Shown here: one piece after another, positions 53,927 through 62,393 of the stretch
Numbering within the stretch: the stretch's first letter is position 1
Layout: each line of letters starts with the position of its first letter
From: Metabacillus kandeliae
Lineage (GTDB): Bacteria; Bacillota; Bacilli; Bacillales; Bacillaceae
NCBI RefSeq assembly: GCF_021166585.1
Contig: NZ_JAJOZE010000003.1
Location: 62,001-126,000, forward strand
Length of the DNA: 64,000 nucleotides
Reading direction: 5' to 3'
The notes under the pieces: generated by a model
Seen by the model: the letters and a program-made list of their open reading frames with translations, nothing else
Told to the model about the DNA's origin: nothing
The model's database searches: none
Made by a program: the position numbers and the translations under genes

Positions 53927-54889
53927 ATGATTACTTTGGAAAAAAGAATTGAAGAGGAAAACAATGTTACCGGAGGTGCAGCATTGAAGAATGCTCGGCC
54001 GGCCGTCGACAGCACGAGGCCGTACGGCGCCCACCTCCGTATGAGCTGGTGGAAGCCGCTCGCAGTCATCATTTTGTCGTCGGTGGCGCTGGTTGTCGTG
54101 CAGGTCTTGCTCCGCCTCGTCGTTGGCCTCATCGAGGGCAGCGACGATCCGCTTTCAGTCGGCTATACACCATTGAGGTTTCTATCCGACAGCTTGAGCA
54201 TAGGCGTCACAGGTATACTGGCGGTTCTGCTCCTCGTCTGGATGGCGAAAGTGCCTTGGCGCAGCATGCTCAGCTCGCCGCGGGCACTCGACATGCGGCG
54301 CTTTGGGCAGTACCTGTTCGGCGCGGCGGTGCTGGTGGGCGTCGGAATCGGTGTGATCGCACTGGTCGCACCTGAAGCACCGGGATGGAAGGCCTTCGGC
54401 TTTACTGGCACAACGATTGCCATGTTGGTGGTCACCTTATTGGCCACTCCGATCCAATCCGCCGGTGAAGAACTGATGTATCGAAGCGCCGTCATGCCGG
54501 CAGCTGCATCGTGGGTGCGCCCCGTCCTCCCTGCCTTGGTCGTCGGACTCTTGGTATCAAGCCTTCACTTCGCGGTAATGCACGGTTCAACTGACCCCTG
54601 GCTGTTCGGATACTTCTTCGTTGTCGGCGCCTCAACAGCGCTGATTGCAATCATCAGCCGTGGCATCGAGGCCTCGGTCGCGTTCCACGTCGCCAACAAC
54701 GTCATGATGGGAATCGTCAACACGCTCATGGCCGATGGCAAGGTCTTCACCCTTGACCGCTCCACTGAAAAAGGAGATGCCTCCCTGCTAATTTTGGCCG
54801 CTGTTAATGTTGCGATGGTGGTACTTGTTTGGGTGCGGGAAAAGAAGCGTGGGGACGGTTCTGGTGCTTCCTCCGAGCTTAATCTTTGA
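53927..54889 (+). CDS. CPBP intramembrane (CAAX-like) protease, GC-rich, probably acquired
   Basis: 320 residues from the ATG at 53927; TTG starts at 53936 and especially 53984 (GGAGGTG 5 nt upstream) are alternatives. Eight or so hydrophobic segments; CPBP/ABI motifs AGEELMYR (EExxxR), HFAVMHG and HVANN. The family comprises membrane glutamic endopeptidases. The body is strongly GC-rich with actinobacterial-looking codon use, but the first about 20 codons and the last about 50 are low-GC, giving a composite look. The C-terminus runs into REP-like element 54844-54871, which supplies its last residues (RGDGSGASSELNL). Regulation by the adjacent kinase/regulator is possible. Confidence 0.8.
   Translation: MITLEKRIEEENNVTGGAALKNARPAVDSTRPYGAHLRMSWWKPLAVIILSSVALVVVQVLLRLVVGLIEGSDDPLSVGYTPLRFLSDSLSIGVTGILAVLLLVWMAKVPWRSMLSSPRALDMRRFGQYLFGAAVLVGVGIGVIALVAPEAPGWKAFGFTGTTIAMLVVTLLATPIQSAGEELMYRSAVMPAAASWVRPVLPALVVGLLVSSLHFAVMHGSTDPWLFGYFFVVGASTALIAIISRGIEASVAFHVANNVMMGIVNTLMADGKVFTLDRSTEKGDASLLILAAVNVAMVVLVWVREKKRGDGSGASSELNL
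54844..54871 (+). repeat. REP-like element (copy 3) inside the CPBP 3' end
   Basis: GAAGC / GCTTC arms with GGGGACGGTTCT, sense to the CPBP gene and read through by it. Confidence 0.9.
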
Positions 54890-54915
54890 AGCATGGGAAC
54901 GGTTCTTTTGCTTCC
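54888..54915 (+). repeat. REP-like element (copy 4)
   Basis: GAAGCA / TGCTTC arms, core GGGAACGGTTCT. Starts at the CPBP stop codon TGA (54887-54889). Confidence 0.85.
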
Positions 54916-54940
54916 TCTTACCCAACCTTTGAAGTAAGGG

Positions 54941-54969
54941 GGAAGCACAGGGAAGGTTCTCGCGCTTCC
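54941..54969 (+). repeat. REP-like element (copy 5), degenerate
   Basis: GGAAGC / GCTTCC arms with an altered core AGGGAAGGTTCT. Confidence 0.75.
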
Positions 54970-54978
54970 TCCCGCCTC

Positions 54979-55006
54979 GAAGCATGGGGACGGTTCTCCT
55001 GCTTCC
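54979..55006 (+). repeat. REP-like element (copy 6)
   Basis: GAAGCA / TGCTTC arms with core GGGGACGGTTCT. Confidence 0.88.
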
Positions 55007-55111
55007 AACAAAAACTGAATAGCATATAACGTGAAAAGAGCTCGCAGATGAGCTCTTTTTGTTTTGTTCATAAATAAAAGTATTTTTATGAATAATAATA
55101 TTATTTTATAT

Positions 55112-55158
55112 TTTTATATAAGTTTACTTTACTTTTTGTAAATAATTAGTATATAATT
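55112..55158 (+). promoter_or_regulatory. Promoter and possible operator of the XRE gene
   Basis: A+T-rich stretch with TTTACT, 18-bp spacer and TATAAT (55152-55157). An inverted repeat TTTAC-TTTTT-GTAAA overlaps it. The XRE protein may repress itself here. Confidence 0.45.
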
Positions 55159-55178
55159 CATCTCAAGAGGTGATGGCG

Positions 55179-55406
55179 GTGAAGAAAGATTTTGGTGATT
55201 CCATATCAAATAAGGTTTATGAATATCGTGTGCTTGCCAGATTGTCTCAGCAAGAATTAGCAGAGAAAGTCGGGGTTTCCAAGCAAACCATTTTCGTCAT
55301 GGAAAAAGGAAATTATGTTCCCACTCTGCTGTTAGCTTTTCGTATTGCCGAATTTTTCAAGGTTGATGTTAATGAAATTTTCACTTATGAGAGAGGAAAT
55401 GATTAA
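55179..55406 (+). CDS. Small XRE-family transcriptional regulator
   Basis: 75 residues from GTG at 55179 (AGAGG 8 nt upstream; an ATG and a GTG shortly before are worse placed). Helix-turn-helix fills most of it: YRVLARLSQQELAEKVGVSKQTI, then the typical PTLLLAFRIAEFFKVDVNEIF. Such small XRE proteins often pair with a membrane protein, as here; it may control the following gene and itself. Confidence 0.9.
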   Translation: MKKDFGDSISNKVYEYRVLARLSQQELAEKVGVSKQTIFVMEKGNYVPTLLLAFRIAEFFKVDVNEIFTYERGND

Positions 55407-55408
55407 AA

Positions 55409-55759
55409 ATGATTTCTAATTTTATCTCAAATGTACATGGTTCAATTTTTCACTCTTTAAGGTCTTGGGCTGAACATTCTGTTGGAAATTGGAATACCCT
55501 CATTGGGATTGGGTTTGCATTGCTTTTCATTGGAGGAATTGTAACCTACGTTTTTCAACGTAAAATGGGGAAAACTGATGAAAGAACAATGCAAATAGGA
55601 TTAAAATGCGCCCTCATCATGTTTAGTGTAATTGTACTGTGCGACATCATTTTCCCGAAAGAATATATGTGGCAGATTTTCTTCTTATTCAAATATTCTC
55701 TTACCTTCCTTGCTTCAGCAATTTATCTGGCTATTCGATATAAAAAGGAATTTATTTAA
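55409..55759 (+). CDS. DUF2178-like small membrane protein paired with XRE
   Basis: 116 residues with three hydrophobic helices (about 30-48, 65-82, 90-108). The motif KMGKTDERTMQIGLKCAL between helices 1 and 2 is typical of DUF2178/DUF3796-like proteins that follow XRE regulators. Two bases separate it from the XRE stop, so they are one operon. Function unknown. REP-like copy 7 starts 3 bases after its stop codon. Confidence 0.78.
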   Translation: MISNFISNVHGSIFHSLRSWAEHSVGNWNTLIGIGFALLFIGGIVTYVFQRKMGKTDERTMQIGLKCALIMFSVIVLCDIIFPKEYMWQIFFLFKYSLTFLASAIYLAIRYKKEFI

Positions 55760-55762
55760 AAA

Positions 55763-55791
55763 GAAGCACGGGGACGGTTCTACTGCTTAGG
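55763..55791 (+). repeat. REP-like element (copy 7)
   Basis: GAAGCA arm and core GGGGACGGTTCT; the right arm reads TGCTTAG. Sense to the preceding gene. Confidence 0.85.
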
Positions 55792-55818
55792 AAGCACGAG
55801 AACCGTCCCTCTGCTTCC
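55790..55818 (-). repeat. REP-like element (copy 8), inverted
   Basis: Opposite orientation, immediately next to copy 7, so the two make a long inverted repeat. Confidence 0.85.
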
Positions 55819-55835
55819 CTGGTTTCTACTGCATT

Positions 55836-55864
55836 GGAAGCACGAGAACCGTCCCTCTGCTTCC
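55836..55864 (-). repeat. REP-like element (copy 9), inverted
   Basis: Same orientation as copy 8, 17 bases apart; full stem and core. Confidence 0.85.
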
Positions 55865-55981
55865 TGCAACCGCTTCCCTAAAACTCCCCATAAAGTCCGA
55901 ATATTCTCAACATCCTTTAAAGCGTTAAACTCCTCCAGTATGTGGCCGATAAGGTACTTGTAGATTCCCCGGAGGTGTAGA

Positions 55982-57106
55982 ATGATTATTTTAGAAAACC
56001 AGATTGTATCCCCTTTGCTGCTTGAAACAGCTGTGGCGAGGAAAATTCCGATTTATTACAGTACTGATGAACGGGCGATCTATTTAGAGGAAAATGCGAG
56101 GGTACTCACGAATTCAGAAAGCTGCCTTCGGATTTTAGATCAATTTTCTCCTACCCACCCGTTTGTTGCCACTTCTCAGCTTTTAAAGAATAAAGCAGAG
56201 TTCCGCACGCTTTTGTCTGCAGCCATGCCCGATTATTATTTTCAGCTTGTGACTCTTGAACAGCTTTTAAGTATGGAAAGCGAGGCTATTCCTTTTCCAG
56301 TGGTTGTGAAGCCGAATAAGGGTTATTCCAGTATCGGTGTGTATATTGTGAAAAATGAGCAAGAGTGGGATGCTGCTGTTCAAAGTTTGTATGCAGACCT
56401 ATTGCTCATTAAAAATACGTACAGCAGCGATGTGATCAATGGGGAAGAAATCCTGATTGAGGCATTCATCGAGGGTGATGAGTATGCGGCCGATTGCTAT
56501 TTTGATGAGAGCGGAAAACCAGTGACGCTCAATATTTTAAAACGCCGGTTCTTGCATGAGAAAGATACGTCTGACCGGATTTATTATACGTCGGTCCCCA
56601 TTATCCAAGAGATCAAAGAGGAGCTGGAAGCATTTCTCCTTGAGCTGAACAAGCATATGAAGATTCAAAACTACCCGTTTCACATTGAAGTTAGGTTAAG
56701 CCCGAACGGCATTATGCCGATTGAGGTGAACCCGCTCCGCTTCGCAGGTGCCGGCACGACAGACATCAGCTATTATGCTTACGGCATTAATGGCGCAGGA
56801 ACCTACTTCAGCGGCCAGGAACCGGCATGGGAAACTGTGCTCAGCCAGGATGAAGACTGGTTTTATGGCTTTTTCTGCGCAGAAATTCCAATGGAGATCA
56901 CAAAGAACCTGATCGAAAGCATAGATCATGACAGGCTTTACAAAGAGTTCAGCCATGTGATGGAGTATCGGAAGATCAATGCTTCCAATGACAGAACCTT
57001 TGCTGTTGTTTTCTTTAAAACGAAGGACATGAGTGAAATCGATTATTTATTAGAGCTTGATCTTGCCCAATACATGACGCAGTCAAAACAGGAGACACCG
57101 GTATAA
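55982..57106 (+). CDS. ATP-grasp-domain protein
   Basis: 374 residues, no signal or membrane segment. ATP-grasp core with lysines in [15 protein letters not shown] (about residue 108), the [17 protein letters not shown] strand (about 160), and Mg-binding [21 protein letters not shown] (about 235-255). The enzyme should activate a carboxylate by ATP and ligate an amine; substrates unknown. Its stop overlaps the chemoreceptor start (TAATG at 57104-57108), implying coordinated translation. GGAGG-type ribosome site. An unusual partner for a chemoreceptor. Confidence 0.85.
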   Translation: MIILENQIVSPLLLETAVARKIPIYYSTDERAIYLEENARVLTNSESCLRILDQFSPTHPFVATSQLLKNKAEFRTLLSAAMPDYYFQLVTLEQLLSMESEAIPFPVVVKPNKGYSSIGVYIVKNEQEWDAAVQSLYADLLLIKNTYSSDVINGEEILIEAFIEGDEYAADCYFDESGKPVTLNILKRRFLHEKDTSDRIYYTSVPIIQEIKEELEAFLLELNKHMKIQNYPFHIEVRLSPNGIMPIEVNPLRFAGAGTTDISYYAYGINGAGTYFSGQEPAWETVLSQDEDWFYGFFCAEIPMEITKNLIESIDHDRLYKEFSHVMEYRKINASNDRTFAVVFFKTKDMSEIDYLLELDLAQYMTQSKQETPV

Positions 57107-58800
57107 TGAAAAAATGGAACCCAAAAAAGTCACTGAGAACGCAATTATTTATTAACTTTCTTATTCCTTTTCTAATCTTAGGCATGCTGATGCTTGTTTT
57201 TGTAAAAGGCATTACCGGCTACATCATCAACGAGCATGTGCTTCCTCAGTTTGCAAATGTTTTAAAAATTAATGGAGAAGATTTAAAGACCTCCGTTGAC
57301 GGCAGCCTCGTCAATCAAGTGATTGAAGCAAAGGACAAGAGTAATTCTGAGTTAGCCAGCTTCCTCGATTCCTTTGTAAAAGGAAAAGATAACATTGAAT
57401 ATGCCTACGTCCTGACAAGTGAAGGCGGCAAGGACTATATTGTCGGCCTGAACGGAAGCAAGGAGACGATGACAGAGTCTCCTTTTACCCCACAGCAGGC
57501 AGAATCGTTTAAAAATCATAAAGAAATTTCTACAGAGATTTATACAGACAAATGGGGCAGCCATAAAAGCTTTTTCGCTCCGATTCCAGGTGCTAACGCC
57601 ATTGTCGGCATTGATATGAGCACGCAGTTTGTGACAAACCTTCAGCGCACCATTAACCTATTCGTGGCCGGCTTCCTTATTATCTCTATTATTATTGGCG
57701 CCGTCATTGCCTTACTTTTCGGCAGAAGCCTGAACAAGCATATTATGGTGCTGCTGCATGCCATTAACCGAATGGCGAAGGGCGATTTGACGGAACCTGT
57801 GAAATTGATGCGAAAAGACGAGCTTGGCATCCTGGCAGCAAATTTGGAGCAGATGCGCATAGGTTTTATTGAAATCATTCAAGGCGTGAAGCACAATTCC
57901 AAAGAAATCAATGAGACGAGCTCCACCCTGGTCTCAGCCTTTCAGGAAATGTCTGAAGCGCAGGAGCAAATTGCAGCCGGAACCAGCGAGGAAGCAAAGG
58001 CAAGCGAAAGCCAGTCTATACACATCGAGAGAATTTCTGAAGGAACCACTTTCATGGCGTCCCAAATCCAAAGCGTTAATACACAAACAAGGGAAATGGA
58101 CAGCCTTGCCAAGGATTCAGGAAAAATCGCGAAGGAAGGCGCTGCACAGATCGCTAAAATTTCCGAGCAGATCGACCGGATCCAGCAAAATGGGAATGAA
58201 AGCAACGAACGCCTGAAGCTCCTCAGCAGCAAAATCCAGCAAATCAATGATGACACGAAGCTGATCAAAGCGGTCGCCGACCAAACTAATCTACTGTCCC
58301 TAAATGCTTCGATTGAAGCAGCAAGAGCGGGTGAAGCGGGCAAAGGATTCTCAGTCGTTGCCCAGGAAGTTCAGAAGCTCGCAGCACTGACCGAATCCAT
58401 CGTCACCACAATCAACACAGCCATTCAAGAAGTAAACGAACAAACTTCCTTGATGCTCGAATCCAACGCATCCGTCAACAAGGAAATCGGCGAGGGTGTT
58501 GAACTCATCTCCATCAGCGGAGAACTATTTCAGCAGATCTTCACCGCTATCAACACGCTCACAGCCAACATTGAAGGAATGGTCAGCAGCACAGAAACGA
58601 TCAATGAAGTCTCACAAAAATCAACCGAATCCATTCACGAAATCGCCGCAATCTCCGAAGAGCGCGTCGCAACCATCCAGGAAATCTCCGCCTCCTCCCA
58701 GCAGCAAAGCATCACCGTACAAGAGCTGCAAAAGAGAAACGAAGGTTTGAAAATGATGGCTGAGGCTTTGGATGAGATGGCTGGGAGGTTTCAGCTATAG
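57106..58800 (+). CDS. Methyl-accepting chemotaxis protein
   Basis: 564 residues. Helix 1 about 16-38, extracellular single-Cache-like sensor about 40-185, helix 2 about 187-210, HAMP about 208-262, cytoplasmic signalling helix about 290-560. The hairpin tip has [22 protein letters not shown] and [16 protein letters not shown], the contacts for CheA/CheW. No C-terminal methylation-enzyme tether is apparent. Translationally coupled to the ATP-grasp gene, so the ligand may be linked to its product; this is speculative. Confidence 0.93.
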   Translation: MKKWNPKKSLRTQLFINFLIPFLILGMLMLVFVKGITGYIINEHVLPQFANVLKINGEDLKTSVDGSLVNQVIEAKDKSNSELASFLDSFVKGKDNIEYAYVLTSEGGKDYIVGLNGSKETMTESPFTPQQAESFKNHKEISTEIYTDKWGSHKSFFAPIPGANAIVGIDMSTQFVTNLQRTINLFVAGFLIISIIIGAVIALLFGRSLNKHIMVLLHAINRMAKGDLTEPVKLMRKDELGILAANLEQMRIGFIEIIQGVKHNSKEINETSSTLVSAFQEMSEAQEQIAAGTSEEAKASESQSIHIERISEGTTFMASQIQSVNTQTREMDSLAKDSGKIAKEGAAQIAKISEQIDRIQQNGNESNERLKLLSSKIQQINDDTKLIKAVADQTNLLSLNASIEAARAGEAGKGFSVVAQEVQKLAALTESIVTTINTAIQEVNEQTSLMLESNASVNKEIGEGVELISISGELFQQIFTAINTLTANIEGMVSSTETINEVSQKSTESIHEIAAISEERVATIQEISASSQQQSITVQELQKRNEGLKMMAEALDEMAGRFQL

Positions 58801-58804
58801 AGGG

Positions 58805-58836
58805 AAAGCAGCAGATTAGAGTCTGCTGCTTTTTTT
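58805..58836 (+). terminator. Terminator of the ATP-grasp/MCP operon
   Basis: AGCAGCAGA / TCTGCTGCT hairpin, 6-base loop, then a run of seven T. REP-like copy 10 begins on the next base. Confidence 0.92.
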
Positions 58837-58864
58837 GATGCATGGGGACGGTTCTTATGCATCC
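58837..58864 (+). repeat. REP-like element (copy 10), compensatory stem variant
   Basis: Stem GATGCAT / ATGCATC instead of GAAGCAT / ATGCTTC, with the same core GGGGACGGTTCT. Confidence 0.9.
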
Positions 58865-58875
58865 TTCTGTTCGAA

Positions 58876-58903
58876 GAAGCATGGGGACGGTTCTTATGCT
58901 TCC
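58876..58903 (+). repeat. REP-like element (copy 11)
   Basis: GAAGCAT / ATGCTTC stem, core GGGGACGGTTCT. Confidence 0.9.
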
Positions 58904-58944
58904 TTCAACTAAATGCCTTTATTTAGATGCTGTTTAAAAAAGAG

Positions 58945-59005
58945 GCGCCATGTGACCGGTGGGGACCGCCCCAATGGTTTATGGCGGGACAAGGTTCCTG
59001 TCCCC
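58945..59005 (+). repeat. Compound hairpin, relative of the REP-like family
   Basis: CGCCAT / ATGGCG arms enclose GGGGACCGCCCC, and directly after comes GGGACA-AGGTTCC-TGTCCC. It resembles the GGGGAC-type REP sequences but not the main family. Confidence 0.55.
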
Positions 59006-59065
59006 GAATACAACTCCTTAAACTGCAGATGCTAAATTTAGCAGAATGTTAAAGGAGCGGATCCT

Positions 59066-60472
59066 ATGGAAAAAGATGACCATTTAATTAAACAGGTTGC
59101 TGCCAATAAGAAAACGAAGAAACTTAAAAAAGGAAAAGACCATCAGCTGAAATGGTGGGAACTTTCACTGATTGGTATTGGTTCTATTATCGGTGCTGGC
59201 TATTTTCTTGGGACAGGATTATCTATAAAAACAGCAGGCCCTTCTATTTTATTTGCCTATTTAATAGGGGGAGCAGCGGCTTTTATCGTTTTTGGGGCAT
59301 TGGCAGAAATGTCTGTCCAAGATCCTGATCCAAGTTCTTTCAGGGGGTATGCCAAAAAAGCTTTTGGCCATTCTTTCGGTTTCTTAAGCGGATGGATTTA
59401 CTGGGTTGCCGGCGTCCTGATCATGTCGAGTGAAATAACCGCCTTATCGATTTTTACTCAATTTTGGTTCCCGCATATCCCATTATGGGTGTTTGCGATT
59501 TTGTATTCCCTCATCGCCTTTGGTATTAATCTGCTTGGGGTGAAAAATTTCGGGAAGATCGAAAGTGTTTTCGGCATCATAAAGATTTCTGCATTGCTTG
59601 CCTTTATTCTTTTCGGAGCATTATTTCTATTTGGAGTTTTTTCAAGTGATCACACCCATACAGCCCTGCTTCATAAAGGAAATGAAACTCTTTTTCCGAA
59701 TGGCCTAATGGGCTTTTGGAATTCGTTAATATTTGTCTTTTTTTCCTTTGGCGGGATTGGGGTTACGGGGTTTTTATCCAGTGAATTAAAGAACAAAAAT
59801 GACACCCCTAAAGCGGGCAGTGTGATGCTCATCGCGCTGACTGCAATCTATATGCTCTCCTTATTGTTTGTGATGACATTTATTCCATGGACAGACATCA
59901 CTCAGAAAGAGAGCCCGTTCGTTACAGCTCTTTCCGTTTTCACGATCCCTTACATTGATTCTATTTTTAACGTCATTTTAATTACCGCTGCTTTTTCAAC
60001 AATGGCCGGAGCACTGTATGCAGTCACGACTGTCATGGTATCACTTGCCAAAGACGGTGATGCACCTAAAAGGCTTGCCAGGACTAATAAAAAAGATGTA
60101 CCGGTTCCATCCCTGATTCTAAGCGCTTCTGGGCTTGCCATGTCGATCATTGCTTCCTATTTTCTGCCCGATACGGTTTATGAGTACTTAACAACAGCAG
60201 CTGGTATTTTACTGATTTTGAACTGGGTCATTATTTTAGCTTCTCATATTAAAAATCATCCATCTTACACTTTTGAGAAAATCAAATATAAACTGTTTCT
60301 TTATCCTTTTACTTCCTATTTAGGGATCATCCTGATAGGGGCAGCTATTTCAGGTTCGCTGTTTCACGCAAATCAGCGGGTAGGATTCTTTATCAGTCTG
60401 ATTATCGTTGGGCTGATTTTGCTAGGGTATTTCTTGGCGTTCGGGCGAAAGGAAGCACGGGGACGGTTCTGA
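59066..60472 (+). CDS. APC-family amino acid permease
   Basis: 468 residues, AAAGGAG ribosome site. Twelve hydrophobic segments; helix 1 has the APC signature IGIGSIIGAGYFLGTG (about residue 38), helix 6 SLIFVFFSFGGIGVTG. It imports an amino acid by proton or sodium symport; the substrate is not clear. The last seven codons (KEARGRF) and the stop lie inside REP-like element 60451-60479, so the tail has been replaced by the element. Confidence 0.9.
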   Translation: MEKDDHLIKQVAANKKTKKLKKGKDHQLKWWELSLIGIGSIIGAGYFLGTGLSIKTAGPSILFAYLIGGAAAFIVFGALAEMSVQDPDPSSFRGYAKKAFGHSFGFLSGWIYWVAGVLIMSSEITALSIFTQFWFPHIPLWVFAILYSLIAFGINLLGVKNFGKIESVFGIIKISALLAFILFGALFLFGVFSSDHTHTALLHKGNETLFPNGLMGFWNSLIFVFFSFGGIGVTGFLSSELKNKNDTPKAGSVMLIALTAIYMLSLLFVMTFIPWTDITQKESPFVTALSVFTIPYIDSIFNVILITAAFSTMAGALYAVTTVMVSLAKDGDAPKRLARTNKKDVPVPSLILSASGLAMSIIASYFLPDTVYEYLTTAAGILLILNWVIILASHIKNHPSYTFEKIKYKLFLYPFTSYLGIILIGAAISGSLFHANQRVGFFISLIIVGLILLGYFLAFGRKEARGRF

Positions 60473-60479
60473 TGCTTCC
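60451..60479 (+). repeat. REP-like element (copy 12) forming the permease 3' end
   Basis: GGAAGCA / TGCTTCC stem with core GGGGACGGTTCT. The TGA stop at 60470-60472 lies within it. The following 20 bp CTTGTATAAAGATGCAATCC at 60500 also follow copy 1. Confidence 0.92.
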
Positions 60480-60598
60480 TTCCGTTAGATATAACACCGC
60501 TTGTATAAAGATGCAATCCCAAATTAGACAAAAGTGAATGGTATTTTCGTAATGCATTTAATTCGTCTATATTCCGCAGTTGACTAGAGGGGGAAATT

Positions 60599-61168
60599 TT
60601 GAGCATCATCAGATTCACAATATATTTATGGTCCGTTTTTTGGGTTTATTGGATCCTATCCGCACTTTCTACTCGGAAGAAAGTGAAAAAAGAGTATAGC
60701 GGGCAAGAAAGGACGCAGCGAAGCGTACATTTGATCTTAGTCATCGTTGCCTTTCTGATTACCTTCTTTTCAGCGAATTTTAAAAGCATCATGATCCTCC
60801 CTTCTGTTTTTGCATTGAAAAGCATTGGACTTGTGATCTTATTGCTGTCACTTTCTTACACTGTTTGGGCGAGGATGATGCTGGGGAGAAATTGGAGCGG
60901 AGCCATTCAAAAAGTCAAAAACCAGCGCCTTGTTCGGAGCGGACCTTACAAATTTATCAGACACCCCATTTATACAGGGATTGTTTGTGGATTTTTCGGT
61001 ACATTTCTTCTATTTGGCACTCTTCCTTCTTTCATCGGATTGGTCATGATTTTACTTTCCTATATTGCAAAAATAAAAAAAGAAGAAGCATTCCTGGTGA
61101 TGGAATTCGGAGACGAATATCAAGACTATATGAAACAATCGTGGGCTCTGCTTCCTTTTATTTTTTAG
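60599..61168 (+). CDS. Isoprenylcysteine carboxyl methyltransferase-like membrane protein
   Basis: 189 residues, TTG start with GAGGGGG upstream. Four to five hydrophobic helices. The ICMT/PEMT block RSGPYKFIRHPIYTGIVCG near residue 118 and a C-terminal EFGDEYQDYM that follows it are typical of SAM-dependent membrane methyltransferases. The substrate is unknown in bacteria, perhaps a lipid. Convergent with the GNAT. Confidence 0.87.
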   Translation: MSIIRFTIYLWSVFWVYWILSALSTRKKVKKEYSGQERTQRSVHLILVIVAFLITFFSANFKSIMILPSVFALKSIGLVILLLSLSYTVWARMMLGRNWSGAIQKVKNQRLVRSGPYKFIRHPIYTGIVCGFFGTFLLFGTLPSFIGLVMILLSYIAKIKKEEAFLVMEFGDEYQDYMKQSWALLPFIF

Positions 61169-61206
61169 AACTTCAGCTGATCTTCCGTGCAATAATCAAA
61201 TCTAAA

Positions 61207-61231
61207 GGGTGCGTTCACAATGAACGCACCC
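61207..61231 (+). terminator. Hairpin between convergent genes
   Basis: Perfect 11-bp arms GGGTGCGTTCA / TGAACGCACCC with a 3-base loop. U-tracts are weak on both strands, so termination is probable rather than certain. Confidence 0.65.
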
Positions 61232-61234
61232 CAT

Positions 61235-61783
61235 TTATGTATGCTTGATACTATCAAAAGACAATCCCATCAAAAGAGTATTATAGTAAATGCCGTTTAT
61301 ATAAGTATCACCTATGATCAGCCCTTCCTCTTGAAAACCGAGCTTTTTATACAGCGCAATAGCAGGAATATTATCCTCTCTCGTGACAAGGCTGATTCTT
61401 TTCGTTACCCCATTTTGTTTCGTCCATTCAATTAGCCTTTCCATGAGGATGCGCCCAAGACCAAGTCCTGTAAACTCTTTGCTGATCACAATACCAAGCG
61501 TACCGACATGACGATTTCTTGGTTTCTGGCTTGAATGAATGGTAGCAATGCTGATGATTTTATTGTCCAAAAGGGCCAAAAGCATAATAGAATTGTCCGC
61601 TAAATGAGCTTCTTCTATAGAACGGCTATATTCCTCTGCGTCCTTTTGGAATTCATCTTTCCCAAAGGAAAGAAAATCCGTTTCTCCCCCCACTTTGTTG
61701 TAGAATTCAATTATTTGTTCAGCATCTTTCTTCTCTGCTTCGCGAATCATAACTAACTTGCCATCTTTTAAATCTATCTCCAT
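61235..61783 (-). CDS. GNAT-family N-acetyltransferase
   Basis: 182 residues from the ATG at 61783; the longer frame runs through an REP-like element and is rejected, though the ribosome site (GAGG, 3 nt) is close. Domain start VMIREAEKKDAEQI, acetyl-CoA loop GIVISKEFTGLGLGRILMERL (about residue 105), and IALYKKLGFQEEG. It acetylates an amine or protein N-terminus; substrate unknown. Confidence 0.88.
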   Translation of the reverse strand: MEIDLKDGKLVMIREAEKKDAEQIIEFYNKVGGETDFLSFGKDEFQKDAEEYSRSIEEAHLADNSIMLLALLDNKIISIATIHSSQKPRNRHVGTLGIVISKEFTGLGLGRILMERLIEWTKQNGVTKRISLVTREDNIPAIALYKKLGFQEEGLIIGDTYINGIYYNTLLMGLSFDSIKHT

Positions 61784-61842
61784 TGACCTCAGCTGCTTTC
61801 TGGTTTTTTTCTTATTATCCCAGATTTTGAGCAGTAAAAACA

Positions 61843-61870
61843 GGAAGCATGGGGACGGTTCTTCTGCTTC
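61843..61870 (+). repeat. REP-like element (copy 13)
   Basis: GGAAGCAT arm, core GGGGACGGTTCT, right arm TGCTTC. Sits upstream of the GNAT on the opposite strand. Confidence 0.88.
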
Positions 61871-61898
61871 GGAAGCAAGAGAACCGTCCCCATGCTTC
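61871..61898 (-). repeat. REP-like element (copy 14), inverted partner of copy 13
   Basis: Opposite orientation to copy 13 and touching it, so the pair can form one long hairpin. It begins in the TGA stop of the following gene (61897-61899), sense to that gene. Confidence 0.88.
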
Positions 61899-62238
61899 AT
61901 AATCTCAAATCTCTCTTCAACTCCTGAAATGGAGTCCCATATGCCTCAGGGTAGCAGGAGATATGCTTTTCAAGTGCATCCCAGCTGCTTTTCAATTCCG
62001 GATGGATTTCGGTTGTATCGGCTATTGCGTATACTTGCAAAAGAAAATATAGGGTTTCCCAGATAAGAAACTCCTCTTCTATTCTCAAAAGCATTCCGAG
62101 AACATTCGGGATATAGGCGAACGCATCTTCCGGAGTCATATCTTTTACTATGTCGTCAAATGCATCACTAAAATACCATTCATTATTGTCCATTTTTTCT
62201 TCCCAATGATCGTAAACCTGAGATAAGGCATCTTTCAT
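61897..62238 (-). CDS. Small cytoplasmic protein of unknown function
   Basis: 113 residues from the ATG at 62238 (GGGGAG 11 nt upstream). Acidic, largely helical: DALSQVYDHWEEKMDNNEWYF, then LLRIEEEFLIWETLYFLLQV. No signal or membrane helix in this form. It looks like an immunity or anti-stress-sized protein but I do not recognise it. Its stop overlaps REP-like copy 14. Confidence 0.6.
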   Translation of the reverse strand: MKDALSQVYDHWEEKMDNNEWYFSDAFDDIVKDMTPEDAFAYIPNVLGMLLRIEEEFLIWETLYFLLQVYAIADTTEIHPELKSSWDALEKHISCYPEAYGTPFQELKRDLRL

Positions 62239-62364
62239 GGAACTGTTCACTCCCCAATAATAAAAACAATATAAAAAAAGAGCAAAACCCATAAGATTTC
62301 ACTCTCCAAAGCATAATCATCAACTGCATATTCCCTGCTAGCCACGCTTTTTGCTCCTTAGGAA

Positions 62365-62393
62365 GGAAGCAAGAGAACCGTCCCCATGCTTCC
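62365..62393 (-). repeat. REP-like element (copy 15)
   Basis: Inverted orientation, GGAAGCA / TGCTTCC stem, core GGGGACGGTTCT. Begins at the G of the TAG stop of the GGDEF-EAL gene. Confidence 0.9.
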
